This document shows positions 6,432 through 7,006 of a stretch of DNA of 7,006 bases, piece after piece. A program made the position numbers and the translations under genes. The stretch comes from an uncultured Collinsella sp. (GTDB lineage: Bacteria; Actinomycetota; Coriobacteriia; Coriobacteriales; Coriobacteriaceae), in NCBI GenBank assembly GCA_959599635.1, contig CAUGJN010000099.1, positions 1-7,006 on the forward strand. The letters run 5' to 3'. Numbering within the stretch: position 1 is the stretch's first letter; the number at the start of each line of letters is the position of its first letter. The notes under the pieces were generated by a model. That model was given only the letters and a program-made list of their open reading frames with translations. It was not told the DNA's origin and made no database searches.

Positions 6432-6446
6432 ATTGCATTATGCAAT
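6432..6446. promoter_or_regulatory. 15 bp perfect palindrome, possible operator over a -10-like sequence
   Basis: ATTGCAT-T-ATGCAAT: seven-base arms around one central base. On the minus strand it contains CATAAT (6442-6437), a possible -10 for the kinase operon, so a dimeric regulator bound here could block the promoter. It sits three bases upstream of the terminator stem. A role as part of an extended hairpin is less likely because the palindrome itself has almost no loop. No -35 at ideal spacing is visible; TTGATG lies 20 bases upstream. Confidence 0.35.
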
Positions 6447-6447
6447 T

Positions 6448-6484
6448 AAAAACTGTGTTTTACATCAAGCCATCGACAAACGGT
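6448..6484 (-). promoter_or_regulatory. Possible LytTR regulator binding sites before the kinase operon
   Basis: ACCGTTTGT (6484-6476) fits the LytTR/AgrA half-site pattern [TA][AC][CA]GTTN[AG][TG] at all nine positions, and ACAGTTTTT (6456-6448) fits at eight. They are direct repeats, as in known sites, but 28 bases start to start rather than the usual 21-22. Placement upstream of the kinase and regulator genes would suit autoregulation. The spacing makes this a weak call. Confidence 0.25.
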
Positions 6485-6487
6485 ATC

Positions 6488-7006
6488 TTAGGCGCTGTAT
6501 TTGTTAGCCTCACCAAAAGTGCCAGCCTCGACGATCCAGCCATCCTTCATGATGACGTCCATGTTGTCGGTGTTGAGCACATGGATGTCGGCGGCGACGT
6601 CACCGTTGACAACCAGCAGGTCGGCGCACTTGCCGGCCTCGATGGAACCGGTCTCGTCCTCGATGTGGCACATCTTGGCACCGTTGAGGGTGGCGCAGGT
6701 GATGGTCTCGACCGGAGTGAAGCCGATCTTGTCGACGAACTCGTACATCTCCTCGATGGAGCAGGTGCCGTACGGGGTGACGAAGGAGAAGGAGTCGGAG
6801 CCGATCGTCATGACGACGCCGCGCTTCTTGGCCTCGCGCAGGCAGTCGTAGTTGCGCTGCAGCTCCTTCTCGACCAGGGTGCCCTCGTACTTGTCGTGCA
6901 GCTCGGGGACGTAGACGGGCGGATAGGTGGCGTACCAGGTGGGCAGGAAGGCGATCGTCGGGGTGAAGAAGGTGCCCTGCTCGGCCATGAGGTCCATGGT
7001 GCGCTC
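6488..7006 (-). CDS. Amidohydrolase family protein, C-terminal part (runs off the right edge)
   Basis: Partial gene: the reading frame is open to the window edge (a Glu-Arg-Thr precedes the first internal Met), so 172 residues of a protein usually near 400 are seen. Marks of the metal-dependent amidohydrolase superfamily (imidazolonepropionase-like branch): TIGSDSF with the Asp that binds metal and acts as general acid/base in this family, then GFTPVETITCATLNGAKM, and the C-terminal GSIEAGKCADLLVVNGDV block that closes the small beta-sandwich domain, ending with VIMKDGWIVEAG. The amino-terminal HxH metal site is outside the window. Substrate is unknown; relatives cleave amide or cyclic amide bonds, including dipeptidase-like members. 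Codon choice is strongly biased to C- or G-ending codons (nearly all Lys are AAG), more so than in the genes that follow, which suggests high expression. The gene ends 59 bases before the terminator stem. Confidence 0.85.
   Translation of the reverse strand, partial: ERTMDLMAEQGTFFTPTIAFLPTWYATYPPVYVPELHDKYEGTLVEKELQRNYDCLREAKKRGVVMTIGSDSFSFVTPYGTCSIEEMYEFVDKIGFTPVETITCATLNGAKMCHIEDETGSIEAGKCADLLVVNGDVAADIHVLNTDNMDVIMKDGWIVEAGTFGEANKYSA

Noticed and set aside
1..7006. CRISPR arrays, tRNA or rRNA genes, insertion sequences, phage genes
   Set aside because: No regularly spaced repeats, cloverleaf-like sequences, ribosomal RNA segments, transposase or phage motifs were seen; intergenic gaps are all 171 bp or shorter.

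Overview
The window is a compact bacterial stretch in which every supported gene lies on the minus strand, so transcription runs from the high to the low coordinates. The base composition (clearly GC-rich by eye), purine-rich Shine-Dalgarno sequences (AGGGAGGG, AAAGGA, AGGGGAA) and the gene families fit a gut Actinomycetota of the Coriobacteriia type, Collinsella-like. That placement is inference from style and content; no marker gene is present to settle it.

In the order of transcription: (1) the C-terminal 172 residues of an amidohydrolase (imidazolonepropionase-like), ending in a rho-independent terminator; (2) a two-gene operon for a LytS-type sensor histidine kinase and a LytTR-family response regulator; (3) a 314-residue zinc-dependent phospholipase C-like protein without a signal peptide; (4) a 419-residue UMF1/Atg22-like major facilitator permease; (5) a GT-A fold (GT2-like) glycosyltransferase, whose leader holds a strong intrinsic terminator just before the ribosome binding site; (6) overlapping it by ATGA, the N-terminal 152 residues of a second membrane sensor kinase that runs off the left edge. 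The visible part of this sixth gene aligns without gaps to the first kinase (25 identities in 62 residues counted by eye), so the window holds two paralogous kinases of one family.

Together the genes suggest sensing and remodelling at the cell envelope: two kinases of the LytS type, a DNA-binding LytTR regulator, a glycosyltransferase and a permease. The only firm functional links are the kinase/regulator operon and the overlap of glycosyltransferase with the second kinase. The other genes have their own intergenic gaps (92, 101 and 171 bp), each with a candidate -10 element of similar form, and may be separate units.

No rRNA, tRNA, CRISPR array, insertion sequence or phage gene was seen, and no stretch over 300 bp lacks a gene. 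The most notable signals are the paired kinases, the glycosyltransferase-kinase coupling, and intrinsic terminators that sit in the leaders of two genes between a possible promoter and the start codon.
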